A DNA stretch of 41,008 bases from an uncultured Pseudomonadota bacterium (lineage in GTDB: Bacteria; Pseudomonadota; Alphaproteobacteria; RF32; CAG-239). Each line of letters starts with the position of its first letter. Position 1 is the first letter of the stretch. The stretch lies in NCBI GenBank assembly GCA_902495305.1, contig CABUWG010000015.1, positions 1 to 41,008 of the forward strand, written 5' to 3'. Both the position numbers and the translations under genes were made by a program. Shown here one piece after another: positions 32,684-40,565 of this stretch. The notes below the pieces were generated by a model. The model searched no databases. It was not told where the DNA came from and worked only from the letters and a program-made list of their open reading frames with translations.

Positions 32684-33403
32684 ATGAAACCTGTATATAA
32701 AAGAATCCTTCTGAAACTTTCCGGCGAGGGCCTGCTGGGGAATAAACCTTACGGAATGTCGGAAGACGTCATTAAAGCTCTGGCCGGACAGATTAAAGAG
32801 ATTGCCGATGCCGGCGTGGAAGTTTGTATTGTTATCGGCGGCGGCAATATTTTTCGCGGCGCCAAAGACGCTTCAAAAGAGATGGCGCCGGTGGTGGCGC
32901 ATCAGGTCGGAATGCTGGCAACGGTTATGAATGCGCTTTTTATTCAGAATGCTCTGGAGCAGCTGAAAGTTCCGGCGCGCGTTATGTCGGCTCTGAATAT
33001 TCCCGATGTGTGCGAGCATTATGTTTATCGCAAAGGGCTGCGCCATTTGGAAAAAGGGCGGGTGGTTATTTTTGCGGCCGGTACGGGGAATCCGTTTTTT
33101 ACGACTGATACGGCCGCAGCGTTGCGTGCGTCTGAGATGAAATGTGACGTTATTTTGAAAGCAACGCAGGTTGACGGCGTTTATGACAGCGATCCGCTTA
33201 AAAATCCGCAGGCGCAGAAGTATCAGGTTATTGATTATGACACGGTTATCAATAAGCAGCTGAAGGTTATGGATACGACGGCTGTGGCGCTGGCGCGGGA
33301 GAATCGCATTCCGGTGGTGGTGTTTGCGCAGGCCGGAGAAAATGCTTTGATGAAAGCCGTATGCGGCGAAGGCGAGTTTACGATAATTAAAAACGAGGAA
33401 TAG
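32684..33403 (+). CDS. pyrH: UMP kinase
   Basis: PyrH phosphorylates UMP to UDP in the cytoplasm. The 239-residue amino-acid-kinase-fold protein has RILLKLSGEGLLG, VIGGGNIFRG, MSALNIPDVCEHYVYRKG, AAGTGNPFFTTDTAAALRA and ATQVDGVYDSDPLKNP. I choose the ATG at 32684, five bases after AAGGA; the ATG at 32678 overlaps that Shine-Dalgarno sequence. In many bacteria rpsB-tsf precede pyrH; here it opens a transcription unit of its own, divergent from plsY. It is tightly followed by frr. Confidence 0.97.
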   Translation: MKPVYKRILLKLSGEGLLGNKPYGMSEDVIKALAGQIKEIADAGVEVCIVIGGGNIFRGAKDASKEMAPVVAHQVGMLATVMNALFIQNALEQLKVPARVMSALNIPDVCEHYVYRKGLRHLEKGRVVIFAAGTGNPFFTTDTAAALRASEMKCDVILKATQVDGVYDSDPLKNPQAQKYQVIDYDTVINKQLKVMDTTAVALARENRIPVVVFAQAGENALMKAVCGEGEFTIIKNEE

Positions 33404-33406
33404 ATG

Positions 33407-33970
33407 ATGTCTGATTTTAATGAGATTAAAACCGATACCAAGACAAGAATGGATAAGACAATCGAAGCGCTGAAGAATGACTTTGGCGGTTTGCGCGCCG
33501 GACGGGCTCATGCCAGCCTGCTGGACGGGATGATGGTTGAAGCCTATGGTTCAATGACGCCGTTAAATCAGGTGGGGACGGTCAGCGTGCCTGATGCCCG
33601 TACTTTGGCGGTGAGCGTTTGGGACAAAGGTTTGGCCAAGTCTGTCGAAAAGGCCATTCGCGAATCCGATTTGGGGCTGAATCCGGTTTCTGACGGACAG
33701 CTCATCCGCATTCCCATTCCCCCGCTCAGTGAAGAAAGAAGAAAAGAGCTGGTAAAAGTGGCCGGCAAATATACCGAGCAGGCCAAGGTTGCCATCCGGA
33801 ACGTGCGCCGCGACGGGATTGACGGCATTAAAAAGCTGAAAAAAGACAATGCAATTTCTGAAGATGAGGAAAAAAGATTTGAAAACGAGATTCAGAAGCT
33901 GACGGATGAGGCGATTAAAAAAGTTGACGAGCTTCAGGCCCTGAAAGAGAAAGATATTTTGCAGGTTTAA
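33407..33970 (+). CDS. frr: Ribosome recycling factor
   Basis: RRF splits post-termination ribosomes with EF-G. The 187-residue protein begins MSDFNEIKTDTKTRMDKTIEAL, has FGGLRAGRAHASLLDGMMVE, SVPDARTLAVSVWDKGL, the LIRIPIPPLSEERRKELVK loop and a C-terminal helix that completes the three-helix bundle. Length is normal. There are tandem ATGs at 33404 and 33407; the second is seven bases from GAGGA and slightly preferred. Only a few bases separate it from pyrH. Confidence 0.96.
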   Translation: MSDFNEIKTDTKTRMDKTIEALKNDFGGLRAGRAHASLLDGMMVEAYGSMTPLNQVGTVSVPDARTLAVSVWDKGLAKSVEKAIRESDLGLNPVSDGQLIRIPIPPLSEERRKELVKVAGKYTEQAKVAIRNVRRDGIDGIKKLKKDNAISEDEEKRFENEIQKLTDEAIKKVDELQALKEKDILQV

Positions 33971-34001
33971 TGCGGGCAAAATGTTTTTGGAATAAGGACG
34001 A

Positions 34002-34727
34002 ATGAAGAGAACTGATGTGACAAAAGAAGATAACAGTCTGCAGCATATTGCGATTATTATGGACGGGAACGGACGCTGGGCCAAGAAGAAAGGCCTGCCC
34101 CGTTCCGTCGGGCATAAAAAAGGCGCGGAAACGGTTAAGGAAATTACGCGTGCTGCCGGTGAAATGGGGATTAAATATCTGACGCTTTATGCTTTTTCTA
34201 CCGAAAACTGGCAGCGGCCGCCCGAAGAGGTGGAAACGCTGATGGGGCTTTTGCGCGAATATTTGAAGTCTGATTTGAAGGAATTGCAGGACAATGATGT
34301 CCGTATTGTTTTTATCGGTGAGCGTTCTATGCTGCCGGCAGATATTGCCGAAGCGATGCGCAAGCTGGAGAATGAAACTGCGGATAACAAAAAAATGACG
34401 TTGTGCATTGCTTTGAGTTATGGTTCTCGTCAGGAGATTGTTCATGCTGCCCGCCGGTTAGCCGTTTTGGCCAAACGCGGTGATATTGCGCCGGAGGATA
34501 TTGATGCCAAGATGTTTGCCGGTTTGCTTTATACCAAAGACATTCCCGATCCGGATCTGGTTATCAGAACCAGCGGAGAGCAACGGGTGAGCAACTATCT
34601 GCTGTGGCAGATTGCCTATGCCGAATTTTATTTTTCCGATGTGTTGTGGCCGGATTTTGACCGCAAATGTCTGGAGGAAATTATTAAGAATTTTAATGCA
34701 AGGGAGAGAAGATATGGAAAAGTCTAA
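34002..34727 (+). CDS. uppS: Undecaprenyl diphosphate synthase (cis-prenyltransferase)
   Basis: UppS makes the C55 carrier lipid used by MraY and LPS enzymes. The 241-residue protein has HIAIIMDGNGRWAKKKGLPR with the catalytic aspartate at residue 21, GHKKGAETVKEI, YLTLYAFSTENWQRP and the C-terminal block DPDLVIRTSGEQRVSNYLLW followed by FYFSDVLWPDF. AAGGA precedes the ATG. It overlaps cdsA by 14 bases, so the two are probably coupled. Confidence 0.97.
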   Translation: MKRTDVTKEDNSLQHIAIIMDGNGRWAKKKGLPRSVGHKKGAETVKEITRAAGEMGIKYLTLYAFSTENWQRPPEEVETLMGLLREYLKSDLKELQDNDVRIVFIGERSMLPADIAEAMRKLENETADNKKMTLCIALSYGSRQEIVHAARRLAVLAKRGDIAPEDIDAKMFAGLLYTKDIPDPDLVIRTSGEQRVSNYLLWQIAYAEFYFSDVLWPDFDRKCLEEIIKNFNARERRYGKV

Positions 34728-35514
34728 GGCTCAGGCTTTGTTAAAGCGCACCCTTTCGGCGCTGGTTATGATTCCTGTGGTTTTCGGGGCATTGTGGTAT
34801 GGTGCGCCGTTTATGAACTTTTTGGTGATGCTGATCGGCGTGATTTTGGCTTGGGAATGGAGCTCAATGGTTCCGAGTTCCCGTCAGAATGCTTATGCCG
34901 TGGCTTATACCGTGGCAGCGGTTTTTTCTGCCATGGTGCCTTTTCCGGGGATTGTCTGGGGGACGATAATTGCGGTTTGCTGGCTGGCCGTTATTGTTCT
35001 GGCTTGGCATGAGGAGCATAAATATCTGCTGATGCTGGGTGTGCCGTATATTTCTTTGGGTGCCGGCGCAATTAACTGGCTTTATGAAACTTCCGGTTTT
35101 CCGATTGCTTTGTTGTTCTTTTTGGCGGTATGGAGTGTAGATATCGGCGGTTATTTTGTGGGGTCTACTTTGAAAGGTCCGAAACTGGCTCCGAAAATCA
35201 GCCCGAACAAAACCTGGTCGGGATTGATCGGTGGCGTCTTGCTGGCAGTGCTGGTGACCGGCGGTCTGGTTTATTATTTCACCGGAACGCAGCTTCTTCT
35301 TTATGTTTGCCTGTTGTCGGCCGCGGTTGCCGTTGTTGCGCAAATCGGAGATTTGATTGAATCGGCAATCAAGCGCCATCTGGGGCTGAAAGATTCCAGC
35401 AATCTTATTCCCGGTCACGGCGGAATGTTTGACCGGGTGGACGGACTGATTTTTTCTGCGCCGATGCTTTATCTGGCTTTGCAGATTGTTGATATGATTA
35501 ACAGCGGGATGTAG
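34714..35514 (+). CDS. cdsA: Phosphatidate cytidylyltransferase
   Basis: CdsA makes CDP-diacylglycerol for phospholipid synthesis in the inner membrane. The 266-residue protein has about eight hydrophobic helices and the family signature near its C-terminus: SAIKRHLGLKDSSNLIPGHG followed by GMFDRVDGLIFSAPM. The FLAVWSVDIGGYFVG helix and LAPKISPNKTWSGLIGG loop are also typical. I start at the ATG at 34714 after AGGGAGAG; upstream frame reads through uppS. dxr, often next, is missing; rseP follows directly. Confidence 0.96.
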   Translation: MEKSKAQALLKRTLSALVMIPVVFGALWYGAPFMNFLVMLIGVILAWEWSSMVPSSRQNAYAVAYTVAAVFSAMVPFPGIVWGTIIAVCWLAVIVLAWHEEHKYLLMLGVPYISLGAGAINWLYETSGFPIALLFFLAVWSVDIGGYFVGSTLKGPKLAPKISPNKTWSGLIGGVLLAVLVTGGLVYYFTGTQLLLYVCLLSAAVAVVAQIGDLIESAIKRHLGLKDSSNLIPGHGGMFDRVDGLIFSAPMLYLALQIVDMINSGM

Positions 35515-35516
35515 TG

Positions 35517-36665
35517 ATGGATTGGTTGACAGATATCTTTTATTATCTTGTGCCCTTTGTCGTTTTATTGGGCGTGTTGGTTTTTGTGCATGAACTCGGA
35601 CATTTTCTTGTTGCCAAAGCGGCGGGCGTGAAAGTTGAGGAGTTTTCTTTGGGATTTGGCAAGGAGCTTTGGGGCTTTAATGACAAATCAGGCACGCGCT
35701 GGAAAGTTTGTGCCATTCCTCTGGGCGGGTATGTCCGGATGCTTGGCGACGCCGATGCCGCAAGCGCGACAGAGAGCGAAGAGGTCAAAAAACTTTCGGA
35801 AGAAGAGTTGAAGCGTACCTTTACGGCGCAGGCACCTTCTAAAAAGCTGGCGATTACACTGGCCGGTCCGGCGGCAAATTATCTTTTTGCCATTTTGATT
35901 TTTACCGGCATCTTTTTCTTTTTGGGGCGGCTGACTTTTCCGCCGGTTATCGGTGAGGTTCTTGACGGCGGGGCTGCTCAGGCGGCCGGTTTGCAGAAAA
36001 ATGACCGGGTTCTTGAAATTAACGGCAAAAAAATTGACACTTTTGCCGATTTGCAGCGCGAAGTTGATCTGAGCGTTGACAAGAAGGCTGATTTGGTGGT
36101 TCAGCGCGGTGAGCAGGTTTTGAATATTCCGGTTGTTCTTAAAGAACTGGAAGTTCCGACCAGCGAGTATGACAGCGAAAATGCCCCGAAACAGCAAAAG
36201 CTGCTGCTCGGCGTACGGTCGGTCAATGCCGTGGAGCTGGATAAGAAAGACCTTTCTCTGGGTGAGGCTTTGAAGGAAGCCGGTACCGAAACCTGGGATA
36301 TTACAACGGCAACACTGCGCGGGGTCGGGCAGATGCTGACCGGCAAAAGGGCTTCCGATGATGTCGGCGGCGTTATCCGAATCGCCGAAATGACCGGAGA
36401 TATCAGTAAAGAGCGCGGGTTTATTGACTTTTTGGTCTTTATGGCGCTGCTTTCCATCAATCTCGGGCTGATTAACCTGTTTCCGATTCCGGTTTTGGAC
36501 GGCGGACAGGCCGTGATTTGCCTGATTGAGATGGTTTCTCGCAGAGAACTTGGGGAAAAAGTGAAAGAATATATGTTCAGATTTGGTTTTGGGGTGATAA
36601 TGGCTTTAGTGGTTTTTGCAACCTGGAATGATCTGGTACATCTTTTTAAAAGAATTTTTGTGTAG
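35517..36665 (+). CDS. rseP: RIP metalloprotease RseP
   Basis: RseP is a site-2-type zinc protease in the inner membrane that cuts transmembrane segments, in many bacteria those of anti-sigma factors. The 382-residue protein has the HELGH zinc motif at about residue 25 in the first helix, the SLGFGKELWG and IPLGGYVRMLGD segments, one PDZ domain near residues 140-215 (GAAQAAGLQKNDRVLEINGK), and the third zinc ligand in NLFPIPVLDGGQ. Its start overlaps the cdsA stop region; the GTG at 35514 is less likely than the ATG at 35517. It is upstream of bamA, as in most Proteobacteria. Confidence 0.96.
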   Translation: MDWLTDIFYYLVPFVVLLGVLVFVHELGHFLVAKAAGVKVEEFSLGFGKELWGFNDKSGTRWKVCAIPLGGYVRMLGDADAASATESEEVKKLSEEELKRTFTAQAPSKKLAITLAGPAANYLFAILIFTGIFFFLGRLTFPPVIGEVLDGGAAQAAGLQKNDRVLEINGKKIDTFADLQREVDLSVDKKADLVVQRGEQVLNIPVVLKELEVPTSEYDSENAPKQQKLLLGVRSVNAVELDKKDLSLGEALKEAGTETWDITTATLRGVGQMLTGKRASDDVGGVIRIAEMTGDISKERGFIDFLVFMALLSINLGLINLFPIPVLDGGQAVICLIEMVSRRELGEKVKEYMFRFGFGVIMALVVFATWNDLVHLFKRIFV

Positions 36666-36690
36666 TGTTTTTTGGTAAGGATTTTGACTA

Positions 36691-38952
36691 ATGAAAAAAG
36701 TTGGACTTATGGGACTGGCATTGTCGCTGATGTATTCAACGGCCGTGAATGCGGCAGATGTGCAGGTTCGGAAAATTGATGTGAGCGGCCTGCAAAGAGT
36801 CGAACTTGAGACGGTGTTGTCGTATATCAATATTCAGAAAAATGAAAAAGTGTCGCAGGAGGAGCTGGATGACGCGCTGAAGCGCCTTTACAATACCGGC
36901 TTGTTTGCCGATGTGGTTATGGATGTTACGGCCAACGGCAATCTTAACATCCGGCTGCTGGAGAATCCGATTGTGAACAAGCGCGTATTTGACGGCAATG
37001 AGAAAATTGATGACGAGATGTTGGAAAAAGAAGTGCAGCTGGCGCCGCGTTCCGTCTTTTCAAAGGCCAAAGTTCAGGAAGATGTTCAGCGTATTCTGGA
37101 AATCTACAAGCGTTCCGGCCGCTATGCCGCGGTTGTTGATCCGAAGGTTATTGTGCGTTCCGAAAACCGGGTGGATTTGATTTATGAAATTGACGAGGGG
37201 CCGATCGCTTCAATCAGCAAGATCAATTTTATCGGCAATACCCATTATTCGGACGACGATTTGCAAAGCGAGATTATGAGCAAGGAAACGCGTTGGTTCA
37301 GAATCTTTTCTTCCAAAGAAAATTATGATGCCGAAAAAACAAATTATGACAAAGAGCTGCTGCGTCGTTTTTATCTGAAGCACGGTTATGCCGACTTTGC
37401 CGTTTCTTCAGCGGTTGCCGAGCTGAGCCCTGACAAAAAGTCTTTTGTCATTACTTATGTTTTGGATGAAGGGCCGCGTTATAAAATCGGCGATATTTCA
37501 ATTAAGTCACAGATTTCCGAAGTTGACGTCAAGCCGATGTATAAGGAAGTTCTGATTGAACAGGGCGATTGGTACAATGCCCAGAAAATTGAGAAAACCG
37601 TGACGGCGCTGACCGAGGAGCTCGGCAAAAAAGGTTTTGCTTTTGTTGATGTTGAACCACAGCTTGTTCGTCATACCGCGAGCGGCAAAATTGATGTTAT
37701 CTTCAATATTAACGAAGGCGAGCGCATCTTTGTTGACCGGATTAATATTTCCGGCAATACACGGACGCATGACGAGGTTATCCGCCGTGAATTCCGCATT
37801 GAAGAGGGTGATGCCTTTAATGCTTCCAAGATTAAAGCTTCTCGCCGGAATGTGGAGAATCTGAATTATTTCAGCAAGGTTGATATTGAGACCGTTCCGA
37901 CCGACAACAACAAAGCTGATGTTAATGTTAACGTTGAAGAAAAGTCAACGGGTTCGTTTAATGTTGGCGTTGGTTATTCTACCGTTAACGGTGCTTTGGT
38001 TCGTGCCGGCATTAATGAAGACAACTTCCAGGGCAAAGGCCAGCAGCTTGGCGCGGATGTTTCCGTTTCCCAACGGTCACAGGATTATGACCTGAGCTTT
38101 ACCGAGCCTTATTTTATGGGGTTGCCGTTGAGAGCCGGTGTGGATTTGTTCCGCAGCGAACAGGATTATCAGGATGAGGGATCTTATGACAGCGAGACAA
38201 CGGGCGGCCGTTTGCGTCTGGGATGGAACTATACGGATGATTTGTCCCAACAGCTGAGATATACCCTCAGACAAGACAAAATTGCCAATGTTGACGAGTA
38301 TTCTTCCGTTTATATTAAGCAGGAAGAAGGAACCAGTACCGGTTCCGTGATCGGACAGACATTGTATTATGACAAACGTGACAGCTCGATTAATCCGAAA
38401 GAAGGATATTTCCTGTCATTCGGCAATGATGTTGCCGGTGCCGGCGGCGATGAGAAATATTTTAAGTTTGACGCCAAGGCTTATACTTATTATACAATGG
38501 CCGATTATTATACCTTTAAGCTTTTTGCCAATGCCGGTTATATTGTCGGTTACGGCAATGAGGATGTTCGTCTGGCGCAGAGATATTATCTCGGCGGTTC
38601 AACGCTCCGCGGTTTTGAATTTGCCGGTATCGGTGCCCGTGACAAATATACGGACGATGCGCTGGGCGGTAACTGGATGTTGTATACCGGAGCAGAAATG
38701 TCGTTCCCGATTGGTTTGGACGAGCTCGGAATTCGCGGACGTACCTTTGTTGATATGGGTATGATCGGCGAACCGGACAATATTGACCGCAGAATTGTGG
38801 AATATTCTTCTTCTCCGCGTGTGGCTACCGGTTTTGGTTTCCAATGGTTGTCGCCGATGGGACAGATTGACGTGGACATTGCGTTCCCGATTGTTAAGGA
38901 AGATTACGATAAGACCGAGACGTTCCGCCTGAACTTCGGTACAAGGTTGTAA
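36691..38952 (+). CDS. bamA: Outer membrane protein assembly factor BamA
   Basis: BamA inserts beta-barrel proteins into the outer membrane. The 753-residue precursor has a signal peptide (MKKVGLMGLALSLMYSTAVNAA), five POTRA repeats up to about residue 410, the first starting VQVRKIDVSGLQRVE, and a 16-strand barrel with the conserved loop motif STLRGFEFAGIG. The last residues are FRLNFGTRL. The usual terminal aromatic is leucine here, although the penultimate pattern fits. Start follows AAGG and the frame is intact. Confidence 0.97.
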   Translation: MKKVGLMGLALSLMYSTAVNAADVQVRKIDVSGLQRVELETVLSYINIQKNEKVSQEELDDALKRLYNTGLFADVVMDVTANGNLNIRLLENPIVNKRVFDGNEKIDDEMLEKEVQLAPRSVFSKAKVQEDVQRILEIYKRSGRYAAVVDPKVIVRSENRVDLIYEIDEGPIASISKINFIGNTHYSDDDLQSEIMSKETRWFRIFSSKENYDAEKTNYDKELLRRFYLKHGYADFAVSSAVAELSPDKKSFVITYVLDEGPRYKIGDISIKSQISEVDVKPMYKEVLIEQGDWYNAQKIEKTVTALTEELGKKGFAFVDVEPQLVRHTASGKIDVIFNINEGERIFVDRINISGNTRTHDEVIRREFRIEEGDAFNASKIKASRRNVENLNYFSKVDIETVPTDNNKADVNVNVEEKSTGSFNVGVGYSTVNGALVRAGINEDNFQGKGQQLGADVSVSQRSQDYDLSFTEPYFMGLPLRAGVDLFRSEQDYQDEGSYDSETTGGRLRLGWNYTDDLSQQLRYTLRQDKIANVDEYSSVYIKQEEGTSTGSVIGQTLYYDKRDSSINPKEGYFLSFGNDVAGAGGDEKYFKFDAKAYTYYTMADYYTFKLFANAGYIVGYGNEDVRLAQRYYLGGSTLRGFEFAGIGARDKYTDDALGGNWMLYTGAEMSFPIGLDELGIRGRTFVDMGMIGEPDNIDRRIVEYSSSPRVATGFGFQWLSPMGQIDVDIAFPIVKEDYDKTETFRLNFGTRL

Positions 38953-38968
38953 TTTGATGGATAAACTG

Positions 38969-38997
38969 TTTAGAGCAATTCTATGAGTTGCTCTAAA
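38969..38997 (+). promoter_or_regulatory. Hairpin between bamA and lpxD
   Basis: A perfect 10-bp stem (TTTAGAGCAA / TTGCTCTAAA) with a 9-base loop lies 16 bases after the bamA stop and 20 bases before the lpxD start. It lacks a long T run, so it is more likely an mRNA-stabilising or processing hairpin than a terminator. Confidence 0.55.
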
Positions 38998-39017
38998 TTG
39001 TCTTAAGGAGTAAAAAA

Positions 39018-40037
39018 ATGGTTGATAAGGCTTTTTACCGGAACAACGGCCCTTTCAGCCTGGCAGAAGTTGCCCGGATTTGTGAGGCCAGAATTACCGA
39101 TAATGATAAATCGGGATTGGAAGTTCAGGATATTGCAACAATGGAAGGAGCCAAAAAAGGCAACGTATGCTTTTTTTATGATAAAAAAGCAAAAGAAGCT
39201 GCCGGAAAATTGAAGGCAACAGCTTGTATAACAACGGAGGATCTGGCGCAGTTTGTGGCTCCGGAAACGGCCGTGCTGGTTTGTGCCAATCCTAAGCTGG
39301 CTTTTTTGAAACTGAATGCCTTTTTTTATGAAATTCCGCTGCCGGAAGCGCAGATTGCCGCTTCAGCTAAAGTTGACAAGACGGTTCAGTTGGGCATGAA
39401 TTGTTTTATCGGCGAGAATGTTGTTATCGGAAAAAATGTTAAAATCGGAAACAATTGCATTATTGAAGCCAATGTTGTGATTGAGGACAATTGTGAGATT
39501 GGGCAGGGAACCAGAATCGGTGTCGGCGCTCATGTGGCTTTTTGCAAAATGGGTGAAAACTGCCGGATTTTCAGCGGTGCGCGGATTGGGCAGGACGGTT
39601 TTGGTTTTATGATGATTGGCGGACAGCATAAGCGGATTCCGCAGCTTGGACTGGTGATTATCGGCAATGACGTGGAAGTCGGTGCCAATTCTTGTATTGA
39701 CCGCGGGGCATTGGATGATACGGTTATCGGCGACGGTTGCCGGATTGATAATCTGGTGCAGATTGCCCATAATGTCCGGCTCGGACGCGGTTGTATTCTG
39801 GTCTCTCAGGTCGGTATTGCCGGCAGTACGGTTTTGGGCGATTATGTGGTCTGCGGCGGGCAGGTTGGTCTGGCTGACCATGTTCATATTGGTTCCGGTG
39901 CCCAGATTGCCGCGCAGTCCGGTGTTATGAGCGATGTGGAAGCCGGTGCCGTGGTGATGGGATATCCGGTTGTGCCGATTAAGCAGTTTATGCGGCAGAC
40001 AGCTTTTGTGCAAAATGCCGTTAAGCCCAAAAAATAG
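39018..40037 (+). CDS. lpxD: UDP-3-O-(3-hydroxyacyl)glucosamine N-acyltransferase
   Basis: LpxD adds the second 3-hydroxyacyl chain in lipid A synthesis. The 339-residue protein has an N-terminal uridine-binding domain (GPFSLAEVARICEA) and then a left-handed beta-helix of hexapeptide repeats (IGENVVIGKNVKIGNNCII). The catalytic histidine is at residue 251 (VQIAHNVRLG), and SQVGIAGSTVLGDYVVCGGQ and a C-terminal helix follow. AAGGAG precedes the ATG. skp, usual between bamA and lpxD, is absent. Confidence 0.97.
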   Translation: MVDKAFYRNNGPFSLAEVARICEARITDNDKSGLEVQDIATMEGAKKGNVCFFYDKKAKEAAGKLKATACITTEDLAQFVAPETAVLVCANPKLAFLKLNAFFYEIPLPEAQIAASAKVDKTVQLGMNCFIGENVVIGKNVKIGNNCIIEANVVIEDNCEIGQGTRIGVGAHVAFCKMGENCRIFSGARIGQDGFGFMMIGGQHKRIPQLGLVIIGNDVEVGANSCIDRGALDDTVIGDGCRIDNLVQIAHNVRLGRGCILVSQVGIAGSTVLGDYVVCGGQVGLADHVHIGSGAQIAAQSGVMSDVEAGAVVMGYPVVPIKQFMRQTAFVQNAVKPKK

Positions 40038-40073
40038 TTTTGTTAATTTTGAATAATAAGAAAAGGAAGATAA

Positions 40074-40514
40074 ATGTCTGAAGTTTATACTGTTGAACAG
40101 ATTATGGAATTTTTGCCTCACCGTTACCCGTTTTTGCTGGTGGACAGACTGACGGTGGAAGAACCGGGGGTTAAAGGTTTCGGTTTGAAAAATGTTACGA
40201 TGAATGAAGAATTTTTCCAAGGGCATTTTCCGGGGAATCCGGTTATGCCGGGCGTTTTGCAAATTGAGGCTATGGCTCAAACGGCGGGTGCACTGGTAAT
40301 TGCCGGTATGAAAGATTTGGAAAAGAAACCTGGCGTTTTCTTTATGTCAATTGACGGCGTCAAGTTCAGAAAACCGGTTAAACCCGGTGATCAACTGATT
40401 ATGCATGTTGAAAAGATTAAAGAGCGCGGTAAGGTTTTTGTTTTCAAAGGCCAGAGTGAAGTTGACGGCAAGGTTGTGTCGGAAGCGGAATTTACGGCAA
40501 TGATTGTGCTGTAG
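40074..40514 (+). CDS. fabZ: 3-hydroxyacyl-ACP dehydratase FabZ
   Basis: FabZ dehydrates 3-hydroxyacyl-ACP in fatty acid elongation and competes with lipid A enzymes for the same substrate. The 146-residue hot-dog-fold protein has FLPHRYPFLLVDR, the active-site block FQGHFPGNPVMPGVLQIEAM with His51 and Glu65, and the strand VKFRKPVKPGDQL. AAGGAAG lies upstream of the ATG. It follows lpxD closely. lpxA, the usual next gene, is replaced by a terminator and a convergent cysteine-rich gene. Confidence 0.97.
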   Translation: MSEVYTVEQIMEFLPHRYPFLLVDRLTVEEPGVKGFGLKNVTMNEEFFQGHFPGNPVMPGVLQIEAMAQTAGALVIAGMKDLEKKPGVFFMSIDGVKFRKPVKPGDQLIMHVEKIKERGKVFVFKGQSEVDGKVVSEAEFTAMIVL

Positions 40515-40532
40515 TTTTGATGCATGATAAAG

Positions 40533-40563
40533 AAACCCCGCCATTTACAATGACGGGGTTTTT
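40533..40563. terminator. Bidirectional terminator after fabZ
   Basis: AAACCCCG.CAT pairs with ATG.CGGGGTTT across one mismatch, with a 5-base loop and T run at 40559-40563. It also serves the convergent cysteine-rich gene, whose stop is at 40566-40568. Confidence 0.85.
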
Positions 40564-40565
40564 GC

